A DNA stretch of 31,988 bases. Origin: JAYOFM01 sp038117225. GTDB taxonomy: Bacteria > Pseudomonadota > Alphaproteobacteria > Rhodospirillales > Casp-alpha2. Each line of letters begins with the position of its first letter. Position 1 is the first letter of the stretch. The DNA is taken from NCBI GenBank assembly GCA_038117225.1, contig JAYOFM010000027.1, positions 1 to 31,988 of the forward strand, given 5' to 3'. The notes beneath the pieces are model-generated. The model searched no databases. It worked only from the letters and a program-made list of their open reading frames with translations, and was not told the DNA's origin. The position numbers were made by a program, and so were the translations under genes. Positions 1 to 8,507 of this stretch are shown piece after piece.

Positions 1-447
1 GCGCCGCGTTTCTTGATCTCCATCAATGTTAGGGCGGCCCGGTCCGCGTAGGGTAACCTGGCGATCGGCGTTCTGGTCGGTGTGTTGTTGTCGGGCATTT
101 TCTTCTCGTGGAAGATCGCCCAGGTTTTCCGTGTCACCTCCTGGCTGTCCTAGGACGGGACGTCGCGACGGTATCTTGTCGAGGGCCAGTTGTTCTTTGC
201 CTCGGCGGATGACTTCATGAAGGCCTTCGACTTCAAGGAGGCGCTGGAAACGGTGACCATCGATGTCAGCCGCGCGCACATCTGGGATATTTCCAGCGTT
301 GCCGCGCTGGATTCCGTGATCCTGAAATTCCGCCGCGAGGGCGCGGACGTGGAGACCGTCGGCCTCAACCTGGCGAGCGAGACGATCGTCGATAAACTCG
401 CCATCCACGACCAGCCCGGCGCGCTCGAGCGCCTGATGGGTCATTGA
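1..447 (+). pseudogene. C-terminal remnant of a SulP-family anion transporter (last TM helix plus STAS domain), interrupted by stops
   Basis: Read in frame 1, the region from about base 52 gives a hydrophobic segment (NLAIGVLVGVLLSGIFF) followed by a STAS domain (VEGQLFFASADDF ... HIWDISSVAALD ... DKLAIHDQPGALERLMGH). This is the expected C-terminus of SulP transporters of the type found beside universal stress proteins. TAG codons lie in frame at 49-51 and 151-153. The second sits where relatives usually have Glu (LS-E-DG), so one G-to-T change from GAG would explain it. Before base 49 no frame continues the SulP homology. Other genes here end in TAG, so the codon is a true stop. The STAS part (190-447, possible TTG start) could still be translated alone. 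The window edge hides the rest, so the full extent of decay is unknown. Confidence 0.75.
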
Positions 448-460
448 GGGGGCAACCGGC

Positions 461-1315
461 ATGACCAGACTGATCGCGCTGATCGACGGATCGATCTATT
501 CCGAAAGTGTCTGCGACCACACCGCGTGGGTCGCCGGGCGAACCCGCGCCAGCGTTGAAATCCTGCATGTATTGGGCGGCCGGGAGGTTTCCAGCGCCCC
601 GGTGAACCTGAGCGGCAACATCGGTCTCGGCGCCCGCACGGCGTTGCTGGAGGAACTGGCCGAGCACGACGCGCAAACGGCCAAGCTGTCGCAAAAGCGC
701 GGCCGGCTGATCCTGGATGGCGCCCGGGCGCGTCTGCTGAATGCCGGCCTGAACGAGGTTTCGATCAGGCTGCGCCATGGCGAAATCGTCGAAACTATCC
801 AGGAGCTCGAGAAGGATGCCGATCTGATTATCGTCGGCAAACGCGGCGAGGCCGCCGACTTCGCCAAACTGCACCTTGGCTCCAATCTGGAACGCATCGT
901 CAGGTCGAGCCATCGGCCGGTCCTGGTGGCGGCGCGCGCCTTCACCCCCGTCAGGCGGTTCCTGATTGCTTTTGACGGCGGGCCGAGCGCGATCAAGGCG
1001 GTCGATCACATCGCCAAGGGAACCCTGTTTAGCGGCCTCGAATGCCGGCTGCTGATGGTCGGCGCGGCGACGCCGGATGCCCGAACGCGGCTCGACCATG
1101 CGGCCAGCCTGCTGCGCAACGCGGGCTACACGGTGGACGCCGGAATCGAGCAAGGCCAGGCCGAGGACCGTATCGCCAAGCGGGTCGAGGCCGACGCCAT
1201 CAATTTGGTTGTCATGGGCGCCTACGGCCATTCCCGCATCCGCAGCCTGATCATCGGCTCGACGACCACGGCGATGATACGCTCGTGCAAGGTTCCGGTG
1301 ATGTTGTTCCGCTAA
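461..1315 (+). CDS. Universal stress protein, tandem UspA domains
   Basis: 284 aa cytoplasmic protein made of two UspA-like alpha/beta domains (about 1-155 and 160-284). The second domain ends with the nucleotide-binding pattern G-2x-G-9x-G-S/T: G253, G256, then GST at 266-268. The first domain has a looser version (VGKRGEA ... LGSNLERIV), so ATP binding is more certain in the C-terminal half. The start ATG follows GAGGGGG at good spacing. The gene begins 13 nt after the stop of the SulP remnant, so the two were probably co-transcribed; SulP-Usp neighbours are common in proteobacteria. A terminator lies about 135 nt downstream. Its role is likely stress or energy-state response; the exact signal cannot be told. 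Confidence 0.93.
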   Translation: MTRLIALIDGSIYSESVCDHTAWVAGRTRASVEILHVLGGREVSSAPVNLSGNIGLGARTALLEELAEHDAQTAKLSQKRGRLILDGARARLLNAGLNEVSIRLRHGEIVETIQELEKDADLIIVGKRGEAADFAKLHLGSNLERIVRSSHRPVLVAARAFTPVRRFLIAFDGGPSAIKAVDHIAKGTLFSGLECRLLMVGAATPDARTRLDHAASLLRNAGYTVDAGIEQGQAEDRIAKRVEADAINLVVMGAYGHSRIRSLIIGSTTTAMIRSCKVPVMLFR

Positions 1316-1726
1316 CCGACGCACATGGATCGCGCGTTGGCTGGGGCGTCGCACGAACGCCAACGCCGAACCCCGCCGCGCGCGGGGGCGTCGGACGGGG
1401 TTCCGTGCATTAAGCACTGTTCCCAGCCTAGCCGGGAAATTTATCCGGGCGGGCGAGACGCCTCGCCCGGTGTGTTGGTTTTCGGTTTTTTCGCGGTGCC
1501 GGGGCGCCCAACGGCGTCCTGCTTACCGTGCCCCCTCGAACCCGGGGGCCGAATGGTGATCAGACGGAGTCATGTAGTTACCTACCCTCCCTGCTGAATC
1601 TCTATGTCGGAGGCGACAATGCAGAGTCTACGCCCATCGGCGAAACGGGTCCAATCACGTTTTCGGCGCCGTCTCGGTCGTGCCGGCCATTGCCCCGGAA
1701 ACCCCTCCTGCCGTAACCTCCTTGCC
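1316..1726. other. Intergenic region with two hairpins
   Basis: About 410 nt between the universal stress gene and the deacetylase-like gene. An 8-bp inverted repeat (GAACCCCG at 1368-1375, CGGGGTTC at 1396-1403) with a GC-rich inner loop precedes the terminator at 1450-1490. A GGAGG at 1609-1613 sits 5 nt before an ATG at 1619 that is in frame with the next gene, so part of this stretch may be its coding 5' end. No convincing separate gene is seen. Confidence 0.6.
1450..1490 (+). terminator. Rho-independent terminator after the universal stress gene
   Basis: Perfect 8-bp stem CGGGCGAG (1450-1457) and CTCGCCCG (1462-1469) with a 4-nt loop, followed by a T-rich tail (1471-1491) containing TTTT and TTTTTT runs. 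The tail begins a little late after the stem, so strength is uncertain. Confidence 0.75.
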
Positions 1727-2641
1727 ATGACTGATCCGAGCGCGCCGACCGACTTCCCGGATTTCAAGCGCCTGCGCTTTTCCGCCCTGCGGTCGCGGCC
1801 GCAATTCGCCTGGCCGAACGGCAAGCGGCTGGCGTGCTACATGGCGTTGAACCTGGAGCACTTTATCTATGGCGAGGGCGGGGTCGATCTGGACCGGCAT
1901 TCGCCACCACCCAATCTGCGCAGCTATCTGTGGCGCGAATACGGCAACCGGGTCGGCGTGTGGCGGGTGCTGGATCTGTTCGACGAATTGGAATTTCCGC
2001 TCGGCGTCATCGCCAACACCGCCGTCTATGACCACGCGCCGGAGGTGATGGCGGCGCACCGGGCGCGCGGCGATGAGATCATCGGCCACGGCATCACCAA
2101 TTCGAAACCGCTGGCGGCCATGGACGAGGCCGAGGAGCGGGCGTTGTTCGAGGGCGTGACGGCGCGGCTGACGACGGAGGAAGGCAAGCCGCCGCGCGGC
2201 TGGCTGTCGCCGTATCTGTCGCCGTCGGAACGCACGCCGGATCTGCTGGCGGAATTCGGTTATGACTACGTGCTGGATTTCGGCATGGTCGACGATCAGC
2301 CGTTCTGGTGCGACACCGCCAGCCAGCCGCTGCTCTGCATGCCCTATCCCATCGAGTTGAACGACCAGCCGGCGATGGTGTTTCGGCGCGACACGGCGCG
2401 CCAGTTCTTCGACAACGCCATCAATCAGTTCGATGAGATGCAGCGCGCCGCCGAGTCCTACGCCCAGGTGTTCGTCGTCTCACTGCACAGTTTCATCGTC
2501 GGCCAGCCCTATCGCTTGAAGCATCTCCGCCGCCTGCTCGAACACATCAAGGCGCACGCGGCGGAGACCTGGATCACCACGCCGGGCGCGGCGGCGGCGT
2601 ATTATCGCGAGCTGCCGCCGACGCAACGCCTGTCACCCTGA
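1727..2641 (+). CDS. Polysaccharide deacetylase-family (NodB/PuuE-like) protein
   Basis: 304 aa from the ATG at 1727. The fold is recognisable from GDEIIGHG (115-122), RGWLSPYLSPS (157-167) followed by a TPDLLAEFGYDYVLD stretch, and SLHSFIVGQ with H254 near the C-terminus. These correspond to CE4 motifs 2, 3 and the late His motif. The usual first motif with paired aspartates is replaced by MALNLEHF (39-46), as in PuuE/allantoinase-like relatives, so polysaccharide is not necessarily the substrate; hydrolysis of an amide or ureide is equally possible. Start choice: ATG 1727 begins the conserved protein but lacks a clear ribosome site. An in-frame ATG at 1619 has GGAGG 5 nt upstream and would add 36 arginine-rich residues. 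It is followed after 18 nt by the dioxygenase gene, suggesting co-transcription. Confidence 0.85.
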   Translation: MTDPSAPTDFPDFKRLRFSALRSRPQFAWPNGKRLACYMALNLEHFIYGEGGVDLDRHSPPPNLRSYLWREYGNRVGVWRVLDLFDELEFPLGVIANTAVYDHAPEVMAAHRARGDEIIGHGITNSKPLAAMDEAEERALFEGVTARLTTEEGKPPRGWLSPYLSPSERTPDLLAEFGYDYVLDFGMVDDQPFWCDTASQPLLCMPYPIELNDQPAMVFRRDTARQFFDNAINQFDEMQRAAESYAQVFVVSLHSFIVGQPYRLKHLRRLLEHIKAHAAETWITTPGAAAAYYRELPPTQRLSP

Positions 2642-2659
2642 AACTCGGGAACGTCCGTC

Positions 2660-3574
2660 ATGCCGCTCACCGTCACGCCTTTCGACCACGCTCCAGCCGG
2701 CATCGGCTTCGCCGCCGAGATCACCGGCCTCGACGTGGCCCAACCGCTCGACGACGAGGCGCGCGACGCGGTGGTCGCGGCGCTCGATGAATACGCCGTC
2801 GTGGTGATTCGCGGCGCGCCGATCTCGGAAGAAGCACAGGTCGCCTTCGCTAGAAGATTCGGGCCGCTGGAAGCCAACAACGGGGTGTTGAACACCGATA
2901 TCAAACGCCGCATCTCGCCCGACCTGGTCGATGTCTCCAACCTGGACGAGGACCATGCCTTGCTCGGCCGCGAGGACAGGCGCCGGCTGTTCAATCTGGG
3001 CAACCGGTTGTGGCACACGGACAGTTCGTTCAAGAGGATCGCCGCCAAGTATTCCATGCTCAACGCCCATACGGTGCCGCCGGAAGGCGGCGAGACGCAG
3101 TTCTGCGACATGCGCGCGGCGTGGGACGCGCTCGACCCGGCGACGCGGGATACGGTGCGCGATCTCATCGCCGTGCATTGCATCCGCACTTCGCGCGGCC
3201 TGCTCGGCTTCGATACCTTCAGCGACGCCGAGCGCGCGGCGCTGCCGCCGGTGCGCCGGCCGCTGGTGCGGGTGCATCCGGGCTCCGGGCGGGAATGCCT
3301 TTATCTGGCGTCGCACGCCGGCCACGTCCTCGGCCGGCCCGTCGCCGAGGGACGACTGATCATCCACGATCTGATGGAGCACGCGACGCAGGCGCGCTTC
3401 GTGTTTACCCATAGCTGGCGGCTCGGTGATCTGTTGATCTGGGACAACCGCTGCACCATGCACCGGGCGCGGCCGTTCGACACCGCCCGATACAAACGCG
3501 ACATGCGCCGCGCCACGGTGCTGGAAGACGCCGCCTTGGCGGCCGAGGTCGACGACGAGTCGGCGGCCGCCTAG
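2660..3574 (+). CDS. TauD/TfdA-family Fe(II)/2-oxoglutarate dioxygenase
   Basis: 304 aa, typical length. The metal-binding facial triad is visible: H119 and D121 in LWHTDSSF, and the distal H268 in WDNRCTMHRA. R279 follows eleven residues later and fits the arginine that binds the 2-oxoglutarate carboxylate. The N-terminal half carries the usual GxGFxAEITGLD and FGPLE signatures. Family members hydroxylate taurine, 2,4-D or related small acids; the substrate here cannot be assigned. It lies directly behind the deacetylase-like gene. Its TAG stop (3572-3574) overlaps the TAG stop of the convergent ppsA, within the tetranucleotide CTAG. Confidence 0.92.
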   Translation: MPLTVTPFDHAPAGIGFAAEITGLDVAQPLDDEARDAVVAALDEYAVVVIRGAPISEEAQVAFARRFGPLEANNGVLNTDIKRRISPDLVDVSNLDEDHALLGREDRRRLFNLGNRLWHTDSSFKRIAAKYSMLNAHTVPPEGGETQFCDMRAAWDALDPATRDTVRDLIAVHCIRTSRGLLGFDTFSDAERAALPPVRRPLVRVHPGSGRECLYLASHAGHVLGRPVAEGRLIIHDLMEHATQARFVFTHSWRLGDLLIWDNRCTMHRARPFDTARYKRDMRRATVLEDAALAAEVDDESAAA

Positions 3575-5985
3575 CGGCGTCGCGGGGGATTAAGCGTCGC
3601 GCGCGCCTCGGCGGCGGCGACGTGGTTTTTCACGGTGACGAAGCTGTCGGGCACGACGGAAATGGAATCGATGCCGCAGTCGACAAGGAACTCGGCGAAG
3701 TCGGGATGGTCGCTCGGCGCCTGACCGCATAGGCCGACCTTCGCGCCGACCGCGTGGGCGCGATCAATGACGGCGCGGATCATCCACATCACCGCCGGGT
3801 TGCGTTCGTCGAACAGGCCGGCCAGGTCGGCCGAGTCACGATCGACGCCGAGAACCAGCTGCGTCAAGTCGTTACTGCCGATGGAGAAGCCGTCGAAGCG
3901 CGCGGCAAATTCCTCGGCCAGAATCACGTTCGACGGAATTTCGCACATGACATAGATTTCCAGCGCCGCCGCGCCGCGTTTCAGGCCGCATTCGGCCATC
4001 ACCGCGAAGACTTGGTCGGCCTCGTCGATGGAGCGACAGAACGGAATCATGACGATCACGTTACGGAACCCCATTTTCTCGCGCAGGCGCCGGATGGCGC
4101 GGCATTCGAGGGCGAAGCCGTCGCGGTAGCGCGGCGAGTAGTACCGCGAGGCGCCGCGGAACCCGATCATCGGGTTCTCCTCCTGGGGCTCGAAGTCTCG
4201 GCCGCCGGTCAGGTCCGCGTACTCGTTGGTTTTGAAGTCGCTCATGCGGACGATGACCGGCTTCGGATGGTAGGCGGCGGTGATACGGCCGAGGCTACGC
4301 GCCAGACGATCGACGAAGTAATCCGCCTTGTCCGTGTAGGCGGCGGTCAGGGTTTCGATTTCTTGTCGCGCGGCCAGGTCCGTGACCCGGTCAAAATGCG
4401 CCAGCGCCATGGGATGCACCTTGATGGCGTTGCTAATGACGAATTCCATGCGGGCCAGGCCGACGCCGTCCGCCGGCAGGCGCCACCAGCGGAACGCAGC
4501 CGCCGGATTGGCCAGGTTGAACATGATCCTGGTCGCTGTCGTCGGAATGGCATCGAGCGCCACTTCCTGCGCCGAATGGGCCAGATGGCCGTCGTAGACG
4601 AAGCCCTCGTCGCCCTCGGCGCACGACACCGTGACCTCCTGTTCGTCGTGCAGCACCTGCGTCGCGTCGCCGGCGCCGACGATGGCCGGCAGACCCAGTT
4701 CGCGGCTGACGATGGCGGCGTGCGAGGTCCGGCCGCCGTGGTCGGTGACGATGGCGGACGCGCGCTTCATGATCGGCACCCAGTCCGGGTCCGTCGATTC
4801 GGCCACCAGCACGGCGCCGTCACGAAACTGTCCGATCTGGTCGGGATGGCGAATGATGCACACCGGTCCGGTCGAAATGGCATCGCCTACGGCCAGGCCC
4901 TGCACGATGCGGGTGCCTTGCTCGTCCAGCCGATAGGTCTTCAGGGCGGGTGCCGAGCGACGCCGCGATTGCACGGTTTCGGGCCGCGCCTGAACGATGA
5001 ACAGGGCACCGTCGCGGCCGTCCTTGGCCCACTCGATGTCCATGGCGACGCCGTAGTGGCGTTCGATCGTGCAAGCCCAACGCGCCAGCTGGATCACGTC
5101 GGCGTCGGACAGCACGAAGCCCCGCCGCTCAACCGCCGACGTCGGCACAACGCGGGTGCGCTGGTCGCCGGTGGAGGTGTAGATCATCTTCGTTTCTTTG
5201 CCGCCGCAGCGCTTCTCGACGATGGGCACGATCGACGGATCGTCGAGCAGCGGCTTGAAGACCTGGTATTCGTCGGGATCGACGCTGCCCTGGACGACGG
5301 TCTCGCCCAACCCCCAGGCCGCCGTGATGACGGCGATCCGATCGAAGCCGGTTTCCGTGTCGATCGAGAACATGACCCCGGCACTGCCGCGATCGGCGCG
5401 CACCATCCGCTGCACGCCGACCGACAGGGCGACCGCCAGATGATCGAAGCCCATGGTATTGCGGTAACTGATCGCGCGATCCGTGAACAGCGACGCATAG
5501 CAACGGCGGCATGCCTCGAGCAGCGCGGCCTCGCCGACGATGTTCAGAAAGGTTTCCTGCTGGCCAGCAAAGCTGGCATCGGGAAGATCCTCGGCGGTCG
5601 CGCTGGAGCGCACGGCGACGTCCATATCCTCGGCGTCCGAACGGCGGCACAGGTCGCCATAGGCGGCGACGATCTCGGCTTCGGTGTCGGCCTGCCAATC
5701 GCCCTTCATGAACGCGCGGCGCAGGGTGTGGCCGGCCTCGGACAGGGAAATCTTGCCGGCCTCCAACTCGGCCATCACGGCGGCGATGACCGGCCGCAAT
5801 CCGTTGGCCTCGACGAAAGCGCGATAGGCGGCGGCGGTGGTGGCGAACCCGGGCGGCACCCGCACGCCCACGTCGCCGAGGTTGCAGATCATTTCGCCCA
5901 ACGAGGCATTCTTGCCGCCGACCAGCGCCACGTCGGCGCGGCCAATCTCATCGAATCGGATGATCTGCCGTTCCCGTTGCCCCAT
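3571..5985 (-). CDS. ppsA: Phosphoenolpyruvate synthase (pyruvate, water dikinase)
   Basis: 804 aa, full family length. It converts pyruvate and ATP to phosphoenolpyruvate, AMP and phosphate for gluconeogenesis. Domain order is intact: an N-terminal ATP-grasp domain starting with GGKNASLGEM (23-32) and VRSSATAEDLPDASFAGQQ (125-143); the phosphohistidine domain with GGRTSHA, H422; and the C-terminal TIM-barrel PEP-binding domain with NEYADLTGG, GFRGASRYY, SIGSNDLTQ and the active-site C753 in GLCGQAPSD. The start follows AAGGGA at 7-8 nt. The CBS-domain gene lies 112 nt upstream on the same strand and may sense adenylates and share regulation. It converges on the dioxygenase gene with overlapping stops. 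Confidence 0.97.
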   Translation of the reverse strand: MGQRERQIIRFDEIGRADVALVGGKNASLGEMICNLGDVGVRVPPGFATTAAAYRAFVEANGLRPVIAAVMAELEAGKISLSEAGHTLRRAFMKGDWQADTEAEIVAAYGDLCRRSDAEDMDVAVRSSATAEDLPDASFAGQQETFLNIVGEAALLEACRRCYASLFTDRAISYRNTMGFDHLAVALSVGVQRMVRADRGSAGVMFSIDTETGFDRIAVITAAWGLGETVVQGSVDPDEYQVFKPLLDDPSIVPIVEKRCGGKETKMIYTSTGDQRTRVVPTSAVERRGFVLSDADVIQLARWACTIERHYGVAMDIEWAKDGRDGALFIVQARPETVQSRRRSAPALKTYRLDEQGTRIVQGLAVGDAISTGPVCIIRHPDQIGQFRDGAVLVAESTDPDWVPIMKRASAIVTDHGGRTSHAAIVSRELGLPAIVGAGDATQVLHDEQEVTVSCAEGDEGFVYDGHLAHSAQEVALDAIPTTATRIMFNLANPAAAFRWWRLPADGVGLARMEFVISNAIKVHPMALAHFDRVTDLAARQEIETLTAAYTDKADYFVDRLARSLGRITAAYHPKPVIVRMSDFKTNEYADLTGGRDFEPQEENPMIGFRGASRYYSPRYRDGFALECRAIRRLREKMGFRNVIVMIPFCRSIDEADQVFAVMAECGLKRGAAALEIYVMCEIPSNVILAEEFAARFDGFSIGSNDLTQLVLGVDRDSADLAGLFDERNPAVMWMIRAVIDRAHAVGAKVGLCGQAPSDHPDFAEFLVDCGIDSISVVPDSFVTVKNHVAAAEARATLNPPRRR

Positions 5986-6097
5986 CGAATGATCCCTTCG
6001 CTTCGCTCATGACGGTTACCCTCACATCAACGCGCGCATGCCGGCATATGCTTCGTCGCCGCTTTCAGCGCACCGAAAGATGAAGGCGTTTCATGGA

Positions 6098-6532
6098 TCA
6101 CAACTCCTCCCACAGGCGACGTTCGAATTCCAACTCGTTCTCGAACTCGGCGGTGTCGCAACTCGGCAGATCGGTGACCGATAGAATGCTGTAACCGGTT
6201 TCGCCGGCGCCGCGAACGACGACATGGCGGATGCCGTTCTGCTCCATCAGTTGAACCGCCTCGAACCCATTGCGATCGCAATCCAGACATACGGGATCGC
6301 GGGTCATGACCTCGCGGACAAGCGTCTTCATGGGGTCGCGCCCGAGGTCCAGCACCTGTTCAACGAAGTTACTGCCGGTGAAGATGCCGCACGGTTTTCC
6401 GTCCTTGAGGACGAGCGCGGAACCGACGTGGCGTTTCTGCATCGCCTTCACGGTCTCGCCGACGGTCGTGTTCGGCGTGACATGGAAGAGGTTCTGTCCG
6501 GAAACGATATCTCTCAGTTTCTCGCGTAGCAT
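6098..6532 (-). CDS. CBS-domain pair protein
   Basis: 144 aa consisting almost only of two CBS motifs (about 8-62 and 70-128), for example TVGETVKAMQKRHVGSALVL and the second copy around LMEQNGIRHVVV. Such Bateman modules bind adenine nucleotides and regulate partner proteins. No catalytic domain is attached. The start ATG has a strong ribosome site (GGAGG, 6-nt spacing). It lies upstream of ppsA on the same strand, so energy-charge sensing tied to gluconeogenesis is a reasonable inference. An acidic C-terminal tail (EFENELEFERRLWEEL) follows the domains. Confidence 0.9.
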   Translation of the reverse strand: MLREKLRDIVSGQNLFHVTPNTTVGETVKAMQKRHVGSALVLKDGKPCGIFTGSNFVEQVLDLGRDPMKTLVREVMTRDPVCLDCDRNGFEAVQLMEQNGIRHVVVRGAGETGYSILSVTDLPSCDTAEFENELEFERRLWEEL

Positions 6533-6570
6533 GGACGGCCTCCGTCAAAAACTGTGTCGAAATAACGGTC

Positions 6571-6583
6571 TCGACAAAGTCGA
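6571..6583. promoter_or_regulatory. Inverted repeat TCGAC-N3-GTCGA upstream of the CBS/ppsA genes
   Basis: A perfect 5+5 bp inverted repeat with spacer AAA about 40-50 nt before the start codon of the CBS-domain gene (minus strand), a position suitable for an operator. No known regulator can be named. Confidence 0.35.
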
Positions 6584-6686
6584 AAAATACGAGGAACCGC
6601 GCCGCTCCACCATGATCTGGGACAAACGTCCGACAATGTCCGGAAAATCGTGCGCGAAGCGCAATACAATGGAGTGTGGACGGCGC

Positions 6687-8465
6687 CTAGACCGCGCGCG
6701 CCGGCGAGATCATGCCGGCCTCGCAGGCGATGATCTGCAGCGCCAGGTAGCGGGAATAGATGCGGCACTGGGCGAGGCTGCCGGCGGTGAACCAGAGGCC
6801 CGGCTGCGGCGTGCGTTTCCACATGTTGCGTAATTCCCCGTCCGCGCCGAAACCCCACACCGGGCCGAGGCGATCGGCGATGGCGTCGCCGAGATAGGCG
6901 CGCACGGTGTCCTGCTGCTGCTTGAAGCCGGTGGCCAGCACGACCAGATCGGCGGCGTGCGTTGTGCCGTCCTTGAGCCGGACGCCGTCGGTGTCAAAGC
7001 GCTCAACATCGTCCCAGTGGAGCAGGTCGATCTTGCCGTCGGCGATCAGTTCCGAACAGCCGACGTTGAAGTAATAACCGCCGCCGCGCTGCATGTAGCT
7101 CATCTGGAAGCCGCAGTCGTCGACCCCATCGTTGAGCTTGAAGCCGCGCGCCGCCAGCGCATCGAGCAGCGGCTTGTCGACCTGCTTCGACGACCGCGTC
7201 AACAACTGGTAGCCGCGTTTCAGCACCGGAAATGGGAACGAAGCGGCGAGCAGATCGCAATCCTCGATCGGCGGTCCCTCGAAATACAGGCCATAGGGTT
7301 TCTGCGCCTCGGCCAAACTAACGATGTGGGTGGAGGCGCGCTGGATCATGGTCACGTGGGCGCCGCTGGCACACAGATCATGAGCGACATCGTGGCCGCT
7401 GTTGCCGGTACCGAGCACCAGGGCACACTTGCCCTTCCAATCCTTGCCGTCGGTGTAGACGCCGGAGTGCAGCACCGTGCCGGCGAAGTCATCAAGGCCC
7501 GGCAGATCGGGCACCACCGGGATGGCGCTGACGCCGGTGGCCATGACGATGTGGCGCGGCCGCAGGGTGCGCGTGGTGCCGTCGCCTCGTTCCAGCGTCA
7601 GGGTCCAGGTTTGCGTGGCGTCGTCATAATCACCGCCGATCAGCGCGATGCCGGTCCAGGCGTTGAGTTCCAGCGCCTCGACATAGGTTTCGAACCAGTT
7701 GGCCAGCATGTCCTTGGGAATATAGACCGGCCAGGTCGGCGGGAACGGCATGTAGGGCAAATGGTTGACGAAGACTTCGTTGTGCAGGGTCAGCGAGTGA
7801 TAACGCCGGCGCCAGTTGTCGCCGATGCGCTCGTTGCGATCGATAATCAGGGTATCGACGCCCATGTGGGTCAGTCGCGCGGCGACCGCGAGCCCGGCCT
7901 GACCGGCGCCGACGACGAGGACCGCCGGATCACGGTCGTCATAGGCGCGCGCCCGGTCGCGCAGGTCGCGCCAATTTTCGCCGCCGAATTCCCGCTTGAA
8001 GGCATCACCGCCGGCCCGCGCCTCGCTGAACCGCTCCGGGTGGCCGTGCAGGGATTCCAGCGACGTCAGCAGGGTCCAGGCGCGCAAGGTCCCATCAACC
8101 GCATCGGGGGTCAGGCGCAGCACCCCGGCGCCAACGCCGGCGGCGGTAGTGAATTCGAGAATCGCCTCGATGGCCTCGGTGCCGGCGCGGGTCACCCGGC
8201 GCGGCGGTGTGCGGCCGGGGGCCAGACGGAAGCCGCTGGCCCGGGCGCCGGCGAGGCTGCGGCACAGCGTGTCGGCGATGGCGGCGGTGCCATTGCTGGT
8301 TTCGATATGCCAGGTGAAGGCCAGCACGTCGCGCCAGTGGCCGTCGTCATGAAACAGCGCCGCGGCGGCGATGGCGTCATCCGCGCCCAGCGCGCTATCG
8401 AACGCGGCCAGCCATTCGGCGGCGGCGGCGGTCTCGGATAGCGGGGGCGCGGAGTCCATGGGCAT
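6687..8465 (-). CDS. NTF2-like domain fused to flavin-containing monooxygenase
   Basis: 592 aa from the ATG at 8465. An N-terminal NTF2/SnoaL-like domain (about 10-135; AAALFHDDGHWRDVLAFTWH) precedes a class-B flavoprotein monooxygenase. FAD site: VVGAGQAG (about 184-191). FMO fingerprint FxGxxxHSxxY: FAGTVLHSGVY (about 327-337). NADPH site: LGTGNSGHD (about 351-359). A late VVLATGF motif is present. The enzyme probably oxygenates a heteroatom or carbonyl using NADPH and O2; substrate unknown. ATGs also exist at 8492 and 8459; 8465 has AGG 7 nt upstream, so the start is only moderately certain. It is last of a minus-strand run, 42 nt after the amine oxidase stop. Confidence 0.9.
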   Translation of the reverse strand: MPMDSAPPLSETAAAAEWLAAFDSALGADDAIAAAALFHDDGHWRDVLAFTWHIETSNGTAAIADTLCRSLAGARASGFRLAPGRTPPRRVTRAGTEAIEAILEFTTAAGVGAGVLRLTPDAVDGTLRAWTLLTSLESLHGHPERFSEARAGGDAFKREFGGENWRDLRDRARAYDDRDPAVLVVGAGQAGLAVAARLTHMGVDTLIIDRNERIGDNWRRRYHSLTLHNEVFVNHLPYMPFPPTWPVYIPKDMLANWFETYVEALELNAWTGIALIGGDYDDATQTWTLTLERGDGTTRTLRPRHIVMATGVSAIPVVPDLPGLDDFAGTVLHSGVYTDGKDWKGKCALVLGTGNSGHDVAHDLCASGAHVTMIQRASTHIVSLAEAQKPYGLYFEGPPIEDCDLLAASFPFPVLKRGYQLLTRSSKQVDKPLLDALAARGFKLNDGVDDCGFQMSYMQRGGGYYFNVGCSELIADGKIDLLHWDDVERFDTDGVRLKDGTTHAADLVVLATGFKQQQDTVRAYLGDAIADRLGPVWGFGADGELRNMWKRTPQPGLWFTAGSLAQCRIYSRYLALQIIACEAGMISPARAV

Positions 8466-8507
8466 GGGACAGCCTAGCCGCGTTCGGGGCATGACCTCAA
8501 TGGCCGC

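Noticed and set aside
1..447. TAG read as an amino acid (recoding) in the SulP frame
   Set aside because: Several intact genes here end in TAG (ppsA, the dioxygenase, the EamA transporter), and no suppressor tRNA is seen; decay or sequence error is simpler.
1325..1597. 90-codon plus-strand open frame after the universal stress gene
   Set aside because: It spans two hairpins including the terminator and has no protein-like character.
3754..6012. A 752-codon open frame antisense to ppsA
   Set aside because: Long antisense frames are common opposite GC-rich genes. Its translation is Arg/Gly/His/Asp-rich with no motif, while the minus strand encodes a full PpsA.
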